Origin: Anaerolineae bacterium
GTDB taxonomy: Bacteria; Chloroflexota; Anaerolineae; Promineifilales; Promineifilaceae
Length of the DNA stretch: 15,972 bases
Direction of reading: 5' to 3'
Assembly (NCBI GenBank): GCA_028277515.1
Contig: JANQGC010000053.1
Coordinates: 1 to 15,972, forward strand
Of the stretch, positions 1 to 7,575 are shown piece after piece. How positions within the stretch are numbered: position 1 is the stretch's first letter; the number at the start of each line of letters is the position of its first letter. The notes under the pieces are model-generated. The model searched no databases and was not told the origin of the DNA. It was given only the letters and a program-made list of their open reading frames with translations. The position numbers were made by a program, and so were the translations under genes.

Positions 1-3
1 CAG

Positions 4-110
4 TTCCAAAGTCAGATTCGTAACCGCGATTTCACAATCGCGTTCTTGTGCATACGCCAGAGCGCGAAAATGATTTCGCGGTTACGGTACGATAATTGGT
101 GACTTTGGAA
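4..110. repeat. Nested palindromic repeat, copy 1
   Basis: The outer arms TTCCAAAGTCA (4-14) and TGACTTTGGAA (100-110) are perfect inverted repeats. Inside them, GTAACCGCGA (20-29) pairs with TCGCGGTTAC (76-85), and TCGCGTTCT (38-46) pairs with AGAGCGCGA (59-67) with one mismatch. A small hairpin CGCGAAA-ATGA-TTTCGCG (63-80) competes with these stems. The inner core recurs at 3529-3589, and its right half at 12203-12220. This looks like a dispersed, non-coding intergenic palindromic element of REP or MITE type. No transposase is visible in the window. The arms are seen directly; mobility is an inference. Confidence 0.75.
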
Positions 111-165
111 TCGCCCTGGAGGGATGAGATTGAGTGGAATGTAATTTGGACCTTTGCACCCTTCC

Positions 166-185
166 TTGATGACAAATGTCGTCAA
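166..185. promoter_or_regulatory. Operator-like dyad upstream of the response regulator
   Basis: TTGATGACA (166-174) and TGTCGTCAA (177-185) form an inverted repeat matching at 8 of 9 positions around a 2-bp centre. It lies about 70 bp before the response-regulator start. Size and symmetry fit a homodimeric regulator site, possibly autoregulation by the LuxR-type protein encoded just downstream. No protein is known to bind it. Confidence 0.35.
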
Positions 186-200
186 ATCAGCACATAGACA

Positions 201-239
201 CTGGTAAAACCAGATGGAAAAAGGCATAATGGATTCCAT
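201..239 (+). promoter_or_regulatory. Two small dyads in the putative 5' leader of the two-component operon
   Basis: CTGGT-AAA-ACCAG (201-213) is a perfect 13-bp palindrome. It is followed directly by ATGGAA (214-219) and TTCCAT (234-239), which can pair around a 14-nt loop ending four bases before the Shine-Dalgarno sequence. A CATAAT hexamer at 224-229 could be a -10 box, but no well-spaced -35 box is visible. The structures could influence initiation or be a second protein-binding site. Confidence 0.3.
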
Positions 240-242
240 CTC

Positions 243-247
243 GGAGG
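243..247 (+). promoter_or_regulatory. Ribosome binding site that sets a GTG start
   Basis: GGAGG lies 7 bases before GTG at 255. This supports GTG as the start of the response regulator, because no in-frame ATG precedes the conserved first receiver strand. Confidence 0.75.
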
Positions 248-254
248 AATTCAA

Positions 255-1019
255 GTGGCTCAAGAACTTTTTCCAATTAATCGCATTCTTATTGTCGATG
301 ATAACTCTTTCTTTCGCGAGGGAATGAGAGGTTATTTGGAACGGAAAGGATTTGAAACGCTTGAGGCAAATGATAGTGCGTCAGCACTAAGATTGGCACA
401 CGCCAATGAGCTGGACGCGGCTATTGTCGATATCGTTTTATCGGCTCAGCATAACCCCCGGTCAGTTATTTCGAGGATTGAGGGTATCAAGTTGGCGCAA
501 GAGCTTAAATTAACATTTCCATCTATGGGTGTCCTGATATTTTCAGCATTTAACGATCGGGGCAATGAAGTGTTGGACCTGGCTGCAGATGGCATCCGTG
601 GTCTTGCTTATTTGGTCAAGGGGACACACCCCCTCAAAGTTCTGAATGCGCTAAAAGAGGCTTGTACAGGCCAGGTGATTCTCGGCCCCCAGGTTCAAAA
701 CAATGCGAATACATTGGGCCACGAATTGTGGGGTAAACTGACACCTGATGAGTTACCCTGGATACGTCAGGCAGTTGAACTATTTCCCACTCTAACGCCA
801 AGGGAACAAGAGGTTGCCCGGTTACTGGCTGCTTCTCGTACAATACAAGGGATTGCTGGTGTACTCAGTATTTCAACCAAAACCGTTGAGAAGCACACCA
901 ACAGTATTTACAGCAAATTATATCTAAAAAAGGTTGATCGTTTTGATCCGCCGATGCGCAAGGCTTTACTTTTGGCTAAGGTTTGCTGGCTGATCGATTT
1001 AGAGGGCAATATCCGGTGA
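255..1019 (+). CDS. NarL/LuxR-family response regulator
   Basis: A 254-residue DNA-binding response regulator, cytoplasmic partner of the histidine kinase encoded immediately after it. The receiver domain occupies about residues 10-130: the acidic pair is D15/D16, the predicted phospho-acceptor is D59 in AAIVDIVL, the switch residue is S97 and the conserved lysine is K122. Between D59 and the next helix is an insertion of about 15 residues (SAQHNPRSV and following) not usual in NarL proteins. The LuxR-type helix-turn-helix spans about 177-225 (LTPREQEVARLLA, then STKTVEKHTNSIYSKL). About 25 residues follow this domain, longer than usual. The GTG start is fixed by GGAGG at 243-247. The stop overlaps the kinase start in GTGA, so the two are translated as an operon. 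Target genes are unknown; the 166-185 dyad may be one site. Confidence 0.9.
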   Translation: MAQELFPINRILIVDDNSFFREGMRGYLERKGFETLEANDSASALRLAHANELDAAIVDIVLSAQHNPRSVISRIEGIKLAQELKLTFPSMGVLIFSAFNDRGNEVLDLAADGIRGLAYLVKGTHPLKVLNALKEACTGQVILGPQVQNNANTLGHELWGKLTPDELPWIRQAVELFPTLTPREQEVARLLAASRTIQGIAGVLSISTKTVEKHTNSIYSKLYLKKVDRFDPPMRKALLLAKVCWLIDLEGNIR

Positions 1020-3430
1020 AGTTGCCGGCCTGGCTGCGATCTTGGGCGGGGATTGCCGTCCTTATCTCATTTGCATTGGGCATTTCCGGCATACTGTCGC
1101 TGGCATTCAAAATTGGTACACCCTTTGGCGGATACATCAGCTACAGCGTGGCGCTTGATGATATTGGATTTGTTGCGGTTGAAACGCCGGGTTGGTGGCC
1201 TATATTCCAATTAGGTTATTCCGGATTTAGTCCATTGCTAACCATAAATGGCCTTCCCTATACGCCGAATGCACGTGCCATATTTGAGCAGACCTATCTA
1301 TCTAGTGATGTCCAACTTGAATGGATTTCTAGCGCCCAAAATGCGGAATTAATGTTAAAAGTGCCGGTTTTGCCCTTCACCTGGGAACACTTTTTAGACC
1401 TCAAGCTACCGGAAATAATTGTTGCGACATCGTTCTGGATTCTCGGCCTTATTGTCCTAAGGGCAAATCCACAAGGACCAACGAATCGTATATTTGCTCT
1501 TATTACCGCTCTCATTGCCGCGCACCGTTTGTTGAATATCCATTCAATTTTTCTGGATAACCGCCTGGTCCCAAACCTATTTGAGGCTGCCCTTTTAATT
1601 GTTTCTTCTTTACTTGGCCCGGCCGCCTTCCATTTTGCCTGGCTCTATCCAACGCCTGTGCCATCACGGCCACGAAAGATTATTGGCTTTATTTATGGCG
1701 TAGGATTTATTATAGCCATAGCCCTGGTTGGAGGAAGAGTGATATGGTGGCCGCCGGGGGTATCACCACCCAACGTCACTTTAACAACAATAGCTTACCA
1801 GGCGCTGCTTTTTCTGTATTTGCTAGGACTATTGACGTTAATCGGCCGGTTGATTTATTTAGCCGTGCGTCAACATAGCTCGCGTCGCGAGCGACGGATC
1901 CTCGCTATTACAATAATAGGCATTATGTTTGCCTTGCCCTTTTTGATCCTGGTTGCCGGTGAAGTCATTCCGGTTTTACCAACACAATTATATTGGAACA
2001 GCCTCGATATTCGAGCGCTTTTGATCGCCGTCCCTTTTACGCTGGCCCTGGCCATTGTTCGTTATCAGACGTTAGGTGCTCCGTCGCGGCTCTTTATTTT
2101 TGTAGCGGTACTGGCCGGCAGCGCGTTGATAGCGAATGTAGCGGCGTGGATATGGCTGTTAGCGCAGCCGACAACATCCTTTGGGAGCACGCGCCCACCT
2201 TTTATTCCTCTCTTTATATCCATATTTATTGCCAGTTTATTCTGGAGCATGCAAACGACCTGGCGGGGGTGGTTGGGGCGCTTTTTCCAACGGGATGTCT
2301 TGAATTATTCATCCACGCGCAATTTGGGCCGCCGTTTACGAAGGGTCAATGATTTACGCGCCTTACCCCAATTTTTAGTCCAGGCCATTGTTGATGAACT
2401 TGAACTTGAATGTTCGGCCGTTTGGTTGGCAGCAGTAAATGATGATTTTTTTACCCTGGCGGCTCAGGCGGGACAGGTAAAGGAAAACATTCCCGACCGA
2501 TTGAAAATCCCGGAGATTCCACCGACGAGCAAGCCGCTTCACCTGCCAACGACAGAAAAACTTCCACCCGGGCTGGCGCCTTTAGCAAACCAGCGGAGTA
2601 TAGAAATTGTTGTCCCTCTTTATAATGATGATGAACCTGTCGCGCTGTTGGGTTTCGGCCGTCGCTGGGATGAAGAGATCTTTGATGAGCGAGACCTGGT
2701 TATTATTGAGTTGATCGCCCAGCAGGCATTATTGTACTTGCAGGTTATGCGCCAGGTTGAGGAACTGCGGCTGGTGCCACAGAAGGTCAGCACAGCCCAG
2801 GAAAGAGAGCGAACGCTGCTGGCGGCCGAACTTCATGATACGATTCAACAATTCCTGGGCCAGTTACCGTTTTTCTTGATGACCAGTAAGGAAGCGATGA
2901 CCGATGATCCACAGGAAGCGGCCGATTTGCTGGAGCGTAGTATTCAAGATATTGAGGAAGCGGCCAGAACAGTGCAGCAGATCCGGTACAACCTGGTCCC
3001 TAACCAACTAGAGCATAGTTTGACCCTCTCTCTTAATGCCCTCGTTTCTCATGTGCATCAACGCCATGGGATAGATATTCCGCTTATCTTAGCGGGTGAT
3101 ATTGATGGTGTCACGCCACTGGAAACCCGACTTACATTGTATCGCGTCATCCAACATGCGCTGGACAATGCGGTGATGCATGCAGAGGCCGACACCATTC
3201 AAGTTGCCTTAAGACATGAGGACAGTCGGGTGACATTCTCTGTGGTGGATAACGGCCGGGGGTCAACGCTCCAGGAGCGCCAGCAAGCCCAAGCCACAGG
3301 TCACTTCGGGTTGCAAGCCATGCAAGCCCGGCTTGAGGCTTATAATGGTGAATTTTCCTTTCAATCCACCGTCGGCAAAGGCACCATTGTGTCGGGGTGG
3401 GTGCCGACTCATCAGAACGCCACAAAATAG
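1016..3430 (+). CDS. ComP-like membrane sensor histidine kinase (HisKA_3)
   Basis: An 804-residue sensor kinase that autophosphorylates and should pass phosphate to D59 of the preceding regulator. Seen in order: a first membrane segment (about 8-30), an extracytoplasmic PDZ-like stretch (about 30-125, with LLTINGLPYT), a block of roughly eight or nine more hydrophobic segments (about 129-417), a GAF-like domain (about 440-580), a HisKA_3 dimerisation helix with ELHDT and phosphohistidine H607, and a HATPase_c domain with N718 in ALDNAVMHA, DNGRG starting at D745, and GHFGLQAMQAR. PDZ-like domain, membrane block and NarX/DesK-class catalytic core together recall Bacillus ComP. I prefer GTG 1016, preceded by AGAGGG and overlapping the upstream stop, to TTG 983, which lacks support. 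The ligand is unknown. The catalytic motifs look intact. Confidence 0.88.
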   Translation: MKLPAWLRSWAGIAVLISFALGISGILSLAFKIGTPFGGYISYSVALDDIGFVAVETPGWWPIFQLGYSGFSPLLTINGLPYTPNARAIFEQTYLSSDVQLEWISSAQNAELMLKVPVLPFTWEHFLDLKLPEIIVATSFWILGLIVLRANPQGPTNRIFALITALIAAHRLLNIHSIFLDNRLVPNLFEAALLIVSSLLGPAAFHFAWLYPTPVPSRPRKIIGFIYGVGFIIAIALVGGRVIWWPPGVSPPNVTLTTIAYQALLFLYLLGLLTLIGRLIYLAVRQHSSRRERRILAITIIGIMFALPFLILVAGEVIPVLPTQLYWNSLDIRALLIAVPFTLALAIVRYQTLGAPSRLFIFVAVLAGSALIANVAAWIWLLAQPTTSFGSTRPPFIPLFISIFIASLFWSMQTTWRGWLGRFFQRDVLNYSSTRNLGRRLRRVNDLRALPQFLVQAIVDELELECSAVWLAAVNDDFFTLAAQAGQVKENIPDRLKIPEIPPTSKPLHLPTTEKLPPGLAPLANQRSIEIVVPLYNDDEPVALLGFGRRWDEEIFDERDLVIIELIAQQALLYLQVMRQVEELRLVPQKVSTAQERERTLLAAELHDTIQQFLGQLPFFLMTSKEAMTDDPQEAADLLERSIQDIEEAARTVQQIRYNLVPNQLEHSLTLSLNALVSHVHQRHGIDIPLILAGDIDGVTPLETRLTLYRVIQHALDNAVMHAEADTIQVALRHEDSRVTFSVVDNGRGSTLQERQQAQATGHFGLQAMQARLEAYNGEFSFQSTVGKGTIVSGWVPTHQNATK

Positions 3431-3450
3431 AAGAAATCCCCCATAGGCGG

Positions 3451-3490
3451 GTAGGGTTTTCCAGGTTGCTCCTGGTACCTTAAACCTTAC
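3451..3490. terminator. Stem-loop after the histidine kinase gene
   Basis: GTAGGGTTT (3451-3459) pairs with AAACCTTAC (3482-3490) with one G-T pair. Inside, CCAGG (3461-3465) pairs with CCTGG (3471-3475) around a 5-base loop. It begins 20 bp after the kinase stop. No T-run follows, so if it terminates transcription it is not a classical intrinsic terminator; an mRNA-stabilising hairpin or REP-like element is equally possible. Confidence 0.5.
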
Positions 3491-3531
3491 AATGCATTAT
3501 GGAGGCCAGGGTTTTTCAGTAATTGCATTGT
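3489..3531. repeat. Inverted repeat ACAATGCA/TGCATTGT
   Basis: ACAATGCA (3489-3496) and TGCATTGT (3524-3531) are perfect 8-bp inverted repeats with a 27-bp spacer. The right arm runs directly into the next palindromic element, so three potential hairpins stand side by side between 3451 and 3589. Confidence 0.5.
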
Positions 3532-3589
3532 GACCGCGATTTCCGTTCTTACACGTGTAATAGAACGCGAAAAGGATTTCGCGGTTACA
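3529..3589. repeat. Nested palindromic repeat, copy 2
   Basis: TGTGACCGCGA (3529-3539) pairs with TCGCGGTTACA (3579-3589) with one G-T pair. CGTTCT (3544-3549) pairs with AGAACG (3562-3567). The tip is the perfect 12-bp palindrome TTACACGTGTAA (3549-3560). The competing small hairpin CGCGAAA-AGGA-TTTCGCG (3566-3583) matches copy 1 in both stem arms but has a different loop. The 320-bp spacer 3431-3750 contains no gene I can support, only these hairpins. Confidence 0.75.
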
Positions 3590-3740
3590 GTGAGGGAGTC
3601 AATAACTTCTGACACAACGTGTTGTGAAGTATGCGCAATTTGCATATGGTGGTTGCTGGTTGAGGGCGGGATGTTTAAACCAAGCCAAATGATTAACCCA
3701 TCTGATAATCGAAAGGCAATCCTATGACTACTCGGCTAGT

Positions 3741-3744
3741 GGAG
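3741..3744 (+). promoter_or_regulatory. Ribosome binding site that decides a start
   Basis: GGAG lies 6 bases before ATG 3751. The upstream in-frame ATG 3724 has only a weak GAAAGG before it. The 3751 start also gives a normal signal peptide with an Arg close to the N-terminus. Confidence 0.6.
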
Positions 3745-3750
3745 ACATTT

Positions 3751-6711
3751 ATGAATAATCGTTTGTTCACATCCTTGTCGCTAACTTGTATATTTTTATT
3801 TATTCTTTTGCTTGGACAGAGTTTACGTGCCGGCTCTGAGGATGGTCAACAATTTGCAAATGCAAAAGGCAGTATTCGAATTAATGAAGTCATGTTTAAT
3901 CCAAGTGATGGAAATTACGAATGGATAGAGTTAAAAAATGTTGGCAATAACCAAGTTGATATCGGCGGTTTTGGCATAACGGATGAAGATGGACATTGGT
4001 ATCGAATACCCAGTTCGTTATCACCTGTTCCAGAAGGTGCTTTTGTTGTTGTAATCTTTGATGGTCTTGGAGCGGCTAGTGATGAGCTCGACTTTGATGA
4101 TGATTTGGTTACTCTCCATACGCCACCTGGATTGGTTAATATTTTCGACGACCAGGCCGATCAGGTAGCTTTATACCAACAGCTAATTTTCGCCAATTAC
4201 TTTCCCTTAATTACAGGACGGTCTGGCTCAGTCTTAGAAACTGAAAATTCTATATTTGCTCAACCAACCGAAGATAACAGCATCATTGACTTTATCGCCT
4301 GGGGGGAACCGCCCGGAAATGATGCGAATAATGCCCTGAAAGGCAATATATGGTCTGAGACTGATTACATTTCTCTATTTAGGGGATTTGGTTTTAATTC
4401 CCCTGAAAGTGCGCTGGCAATGGATGAATCTATAGGTTTATTATCCTATTTTCAAAGCAAAGGGAGCTCTGGTTGGATACTGAATCTTAAAGGAGAGGAA
4501 AGCCAAGGTTGGGATAATGAATGGCCTAGTATTGAAGCATTTTACCCTCAGGATGGTGCTACATTATCTTCAAATACAGTTGGTATTAGTTGGGTAGGTA
4601 ATGGTGCCGAAAGTTATAGGTTTCAACTGGATGATGGTATGGATTTCAATTCCCCAATAGTAAACACTGAGTTAGAAGAAACTTTTTACTTAGCAAGCAA
4701 CTCGATAGATCCAGGAGTTTACTATTGGCGAGTTCAGGGTCGAATTATAAACAATATTGCAAGCGATTGGTCTAAACCAAAAAAAATCATCATAGAATTT
4801 GTGAATGAAGCAAATATTGACGATCACGAACTTTTAGTGAGTGAAATTGCCTCGAAAAAGCTAAATGTTACAAAGTTTTCCCAGTATAAAGACACAAATA
4901 TGCTTGACCTGGATGGTAGCCCAGAAGATTCCTGGGATAAAACATTAATAAAGGACATAAGCAACCAGTATTGTGCTAGAGCTACAATAAAGATGTTGAA
5001 TTACTATTATGGTGGAAATCTTTCAATGGATAGGATTTCCTATCAGATTTATGGAGGTGGCTCAGCTGAAGGCGATTTCGTACGGGATGGTTTTAATCAT
5101 GACGAAATTACAAATGCTCTAGAATGGGCGCTTGGTACAAAAGCTGAGAATCGCACTGTAATAAGATTGGGCTTCAATAAAATAAAAGAATCAATTGATA
5201 ATAATCAGCCCATAATTGCTAATGAAGTGAGCCATAGTCTGGTAATAACCGGATACAAGATCTTGGATATCGATGGGAAGGAGGTGAAATACATTTATTA
5301 TCACGATCCAGCAATTGGTTCACACATAGAATTAGAACAGAAATTTGGTTCATTACTTCCATATTACGGATCATATCACATAGGTCCTAAGCTGGACGAT
5401 CCAAATCTATCGCCCCAATCGGACGAGGATGAAAATAATAACAAGAATTCAGATCTTGTTGATGATAGTGATGACGATAATCTTGTTGATTTTGATGAAA
5501 TTTACCGCTTTGATACTGATCCAAATAATCCTGATTCTGATGGTGACGGCATCAACGATAAAGAAGATATCAGAGGGTATGTTTTTAATAATTCTGGTCA
5601 GTATAGTCCAAGAAGCGCGGATATTGACGGGGATGGGCTTCGGAAGGAAAAAGATAGTGATAATGATGATGGAGGGACATCAGACGGGTGTGAAGATACG
5701 AACCGGGATGGGAAATATCAATCAGACCTGGGAGAAACAAACAATTTTGATGCTTCGGATGATGCTGGTTGCCCAACTGCTACTCCAACAATGACAAATA
5801 CTCCTCCGCCAACAGTCACAAATACCCCTTCACCAACACCAATGAACACCCCGATGCCGAGTGCAACACCAACCAACACTCCGATTCCCACACCCACCAA
5901 TACCCCGGTTCCAGAAAACGAGGTGACCCTGGATATTGCGGATACGGAGGATTATTTTGCCAATGACACGGATAATTTTCGGCCAGGAGAGGTCATTGTA
6001 CTAAAGCTGGCCGCCACCAATCATACGAATGAAGATTTGGAGGTTCGTTACAGTTGGAAGGTCTTCGGGCCCAATGGCACACAAGTTGATTACCTTTCCT
6101 TTGAGGACTGGACCGTTACCATGCCTCCCGGCGAAGATGATTGGTATCTAACGCGTGGAATCAGCAGTGATGCTCCAAAAGGAGTTTATCGGTATCAAGC
6201 GGAGGTCGAATATGGTGGCAAAAAGAGTGTCAAGCAAACGACCTTTTCGGTCCAGGGATCGTCGATCCCAATGAGACTGCTCTATTCAGTTATGGCGGAG
6301 GACATTAAAAATGGTAATCCTGTGGGCATAACGGATGATTTCAAACAGAATGACGATTTTGCATACGCTTACTCTGAATGGGAGGGCGCTGATGGAAAAC
6401 ATGAGGTTGAATGGAAATGGTATAAGCCTAATGGCGGCCTCCTGGGGAATGTCAAACTTGACATCAATGAATCTTCAAGCTACGTCTATCTTTGGAGTTG
6501 GATTTGCATTAAAGGGTGTGGGAGAGCGAACGGCCGTTACGAAGTGAGGACCTATATTGACGGTTCCTTAAAGGAAACACAACATTTCGATATCAGTGCG
6601 AATTCAGCTACTGATGGTGCCGGTTCAGTATTTGTTGAAATGAGTTCTAATTCGGCCGATGCCGGATCAATCGACTCACAGCTACCTCCAATGAGAAGAG
6701 CGGATCGTTGA
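3751..6711 (+). CDS. Secreted lamin-tail / C39-like cysteine peptidase multidomain protein
   Basis: A 986-residue exported protein I cannot assign to a named family. The N-terminus MNNRLFTSL plus a hydrophobic run to about residue 25 is a signal peptide. Next: a lamin-tail domain (about 33-165, INEVMFNPSDGNYEWIELKN), a fibronectin-like region (about 260-350, YYWRVQGRI), then a C39/papain-like fold with C408 in NQYCARATIKMLNYYYGG, H495 in SHSLVITGY and D519 in YYHDPA, a plausible catalytic triad. An Asp-rich region (571-673) has TSP3/EF-hand-like DxDxDG repeats that should bind calcium. A Thr/Pro stalk covers 675-722, followed by two beta-rich domains (about 722-838 and 841-960). No sortase or membrane anchor is seen. 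Base composition from 3.75 to about 5.8 kb is clearly AT-richer than its neighbours and lacks CGGCCG, which suggests transfer. Role (processing, adhesion or nuclease-associated) is unknown. Confidence 0.75.
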   Translation: MNNRLFTSLSLTCIFLFILLLGQSLRAGSEDGQQFANAKGSIRINEVMFNPSDGNYEWIELKNVGNNQVDIGGFGITDEDGHWYRIPSSLSPVPEGAFVVVIFDGLGAASDELDFDDDLVTLHTPPGLVNIFDDQADQVALYQQLIFANYFPLITGRSGSVLETENSIFAQPTEDNSIIDFIAWGEPPGNDANNALKGNIWSETDYISLFRGFGFNSPESALAMDESIGLLSYFQSKGSSGWILNLKGEESQGWDNEWPSIEAFYPQDGATLSSNTVGISWVGNGAESYRFQLDDGMDFNSPIVNTELEETFYLASNSIDPGVYYWRVQGRIINNIASDWSKPKKIIIEFVNEANIDDHELLVSEIASKKLNVTKFSQYKDTNMLDLDGSPEDSWDKTLIKDISNQYCARATIKMLNYYYGGNLSMDRISYQIYGGGSAEGDFVRDGFNHDEITNALEWALGTKAENRTVIRLGFNKIKESIDNNQPIIANEVSHSLVITGYKILDIDGKEVKYIYYHDPAIGSHIELEQKFGSLLPYYGSYHIGPKLDDPNLSPQSDEDENNNKNSDLVDDSDDDNLVDFDEIYRFDTDPNNPDSDGDGINDKEDIRGYVFNNSGQYSPRSADIDGDGLRKEKDSDNDDGGTSDGCEDTNRDGKYQSDLGETNNFDASDDAGCPTATPTMTNTPPPTVTNTPSPTPMNTPMPSATPTNTPIPTPTNTPVPENEVTLDIADTEDYFANDTDNFRPGEVIVLKLAATNHTNEDLEVRYSWKVFGPNGTQVDYLSFEDWTVTMPPGEDDWYLTRGISSDAPKGVYRYQAEVEYGGKKSVKQTTFSVQGSSIPMRLLYSVMAEDIKNGNPVGITDDFKQNDDFAYAYSEWEGADGKHEVEWKWYKPNGGLLGNVKLDINESSSYVYLWSWICIKGCGRANGRYEVRTYIDGSLKETQHFDISANSATDGAGSVFVEMSSNSADAGSIDSQLPPMRRADR
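5776..5913 (+). repeat. Degenerate in-gene repeat encoding a Thr/Pro stalk
   Basis: Degenerate units around CCAACACC and AACACTCC encode repeated TPTPTNTP/NTPxP motifs (residues about 675-722 of the secreted protein). Such linkers are very common in Chloroflexota surface proteins and are probably extended and glycosylated. Repeat number is likely to vary between strains. Confidence 0.8.
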
Positions 6712-6741
6712 TTGTACTTTTTGTAGAAACTTTATGCTGGA

Positions 6742-7307
6742 ATGAAAGATATTGTTGCGAACCGCTACCAGATCGAGGAAGAACTGGGACAAGGCGGGAT
6801 GGCTACCGTTTTCCGAGCCTACGATCAAATCTTTCAGCGCGATATCGCTCTTGAGCTACTGTCAATCAAATATGTAACCAATCCAAATGTCAGTTCCAGG
6901 TTTGAAGGGGAAGTCCAGATCATCGCTTCCCTGGAACATCCCGCTATTGTTCCGGTATATGATTTTGGATATTGGGAAGAGTGTCCCTATTTAGTGATGC
7001 GCTTGATGTCCGGGGCACGCTCATGGAGCAGATGGCGCAGGGTCCTTTTTCATTAACGACGGCCGTTAATGTGTTGGAGCGACTGGTTCATGCGCTCGAT
7101 TATGCGCATTCCCGAGGGGTTATCCATCGCGATCTGAAACCGCAAAATATATTGCTCGACCAGTGGCAAAAAACATATTTATCTGATTTCGGTATCGCAA
7201 AGTTGATCGCTCAAGAATCGACGCTGACAGAAATGGGTGTCGTCATCGGCACATCGGCCTATATGAGTCCTGAGCAAGTTCAGGGTGAAGAGATCGATTA
7301 TCGCAGT
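6742..7307 (+). pseudogene. Broken PknB-type Ser/Thr protein kinase
   Basis: The kinase N-lobe is read from ATG 6742 with the glycine loop LGQGGMATVF (residues 15-24). The VAIK lysine is replaced by Glu (E38, codon 6853-6855, in RDIALELL), while the helix-C Glu (E57) remains. After VMRLMSG the frame breaks at the G-run 7012-7015. One extra G would restore SGGTLMEQM and join the frame that continues with HRDLKPQN (from 7125), SDFGIAK and TSAYMSPEQ. The C-lobe stops after IDYRS (7307), where DIYSLG would normally follow, and another protein's sequence begins. With frameshift, lost lysine and missing C-lobe, it cannot be an active kinase. The G-run could also be a sequencing error, but the other two defects stand. 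Only 30 bp separate it from the upstream gene and it has no good Shine-Dalgarno sequence. Confidence 0.8.
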
Positions 7308-7573
7308 CAAGAGATTGTCTTAGATGGCACCTTTGAGGAACCTGGTAATTGGGCATTACCAACCACAGCATTGTCGGCGGAGATATCGACGGAATTAGCC
7401 CATGAAGGAGATCAATCGTTGCGATTGGGAGATACGAGCGCAGGAGATAGATTCTCAAGTTATTCATCCGCTTATCGAGTTATTTCAATCCCGGCCGAAG
7501 TCACCAATGCTACACTTTCATTCTGGTATTATCCACTTTCGATGGATGAAGTATCGGCAGATTCCCGGGGAAT
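7308..7573 (+). pseudogene. Fragment of an exported beta-domain protein fused to the kinase remnant
   Basis: In the same frame as the kinase C-terminal part, the translation changes at 7308 to LDGTFEEPGNWALPTTA, then SLRLGDTSAGDRFSSYSS and ATLSFWYYPLS. This is the pattern of carbohydrate-binding-like domains of Chloroflexota secreted proteins (an NGGFE...GW...RLG...YSSAYQ...LSFWYYP type). The domain is cut off after about 85 residues near 7573, after which the frame only reads the antisense of the neighbouring remnant. It could be the far C-terminal domain of the original receptor kinase, left after an in-frame deletion, or an unrelated fragment. Confidence 0.6.
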
Positions 7574-7575
7574 GG

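Noticed and set aside
12..263. Minus-strand 83-codon open frame over the upstream region
   Set aside because: It runs through the nested palindrome and the promoter area of the response regulator, has no ribosome binding site and resembles no protein family.
983..1015. TTG 983 as the kinase start
   Set aside because: It would overlap the regulator by 37 bases without a suitable ribosome binding site; GTG 1016 gives a coupled GTGA overlap and a normal first membrane segment.
3530..3727. Plus-strand 65-codon open frame before the secreted-protein gene
   Set aside because: It starts inside the palindromic repeat, has no Shine-Dalgarno sequence, and its product is not protein-like.
3724..3750. 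ATG 3724 as the start of the secreted protein
   Set aside because: It has a weak ribosome binding site and adds nine residues ahead of a normal signal peptide; ATG 3751 has GGAG at the right distance.
5776..5913. Intergenic satellite or CRISPR-like repeat
   Set aside because: It is in frame within the secreted-protein gene and encodes a Thr/Pro stalk.
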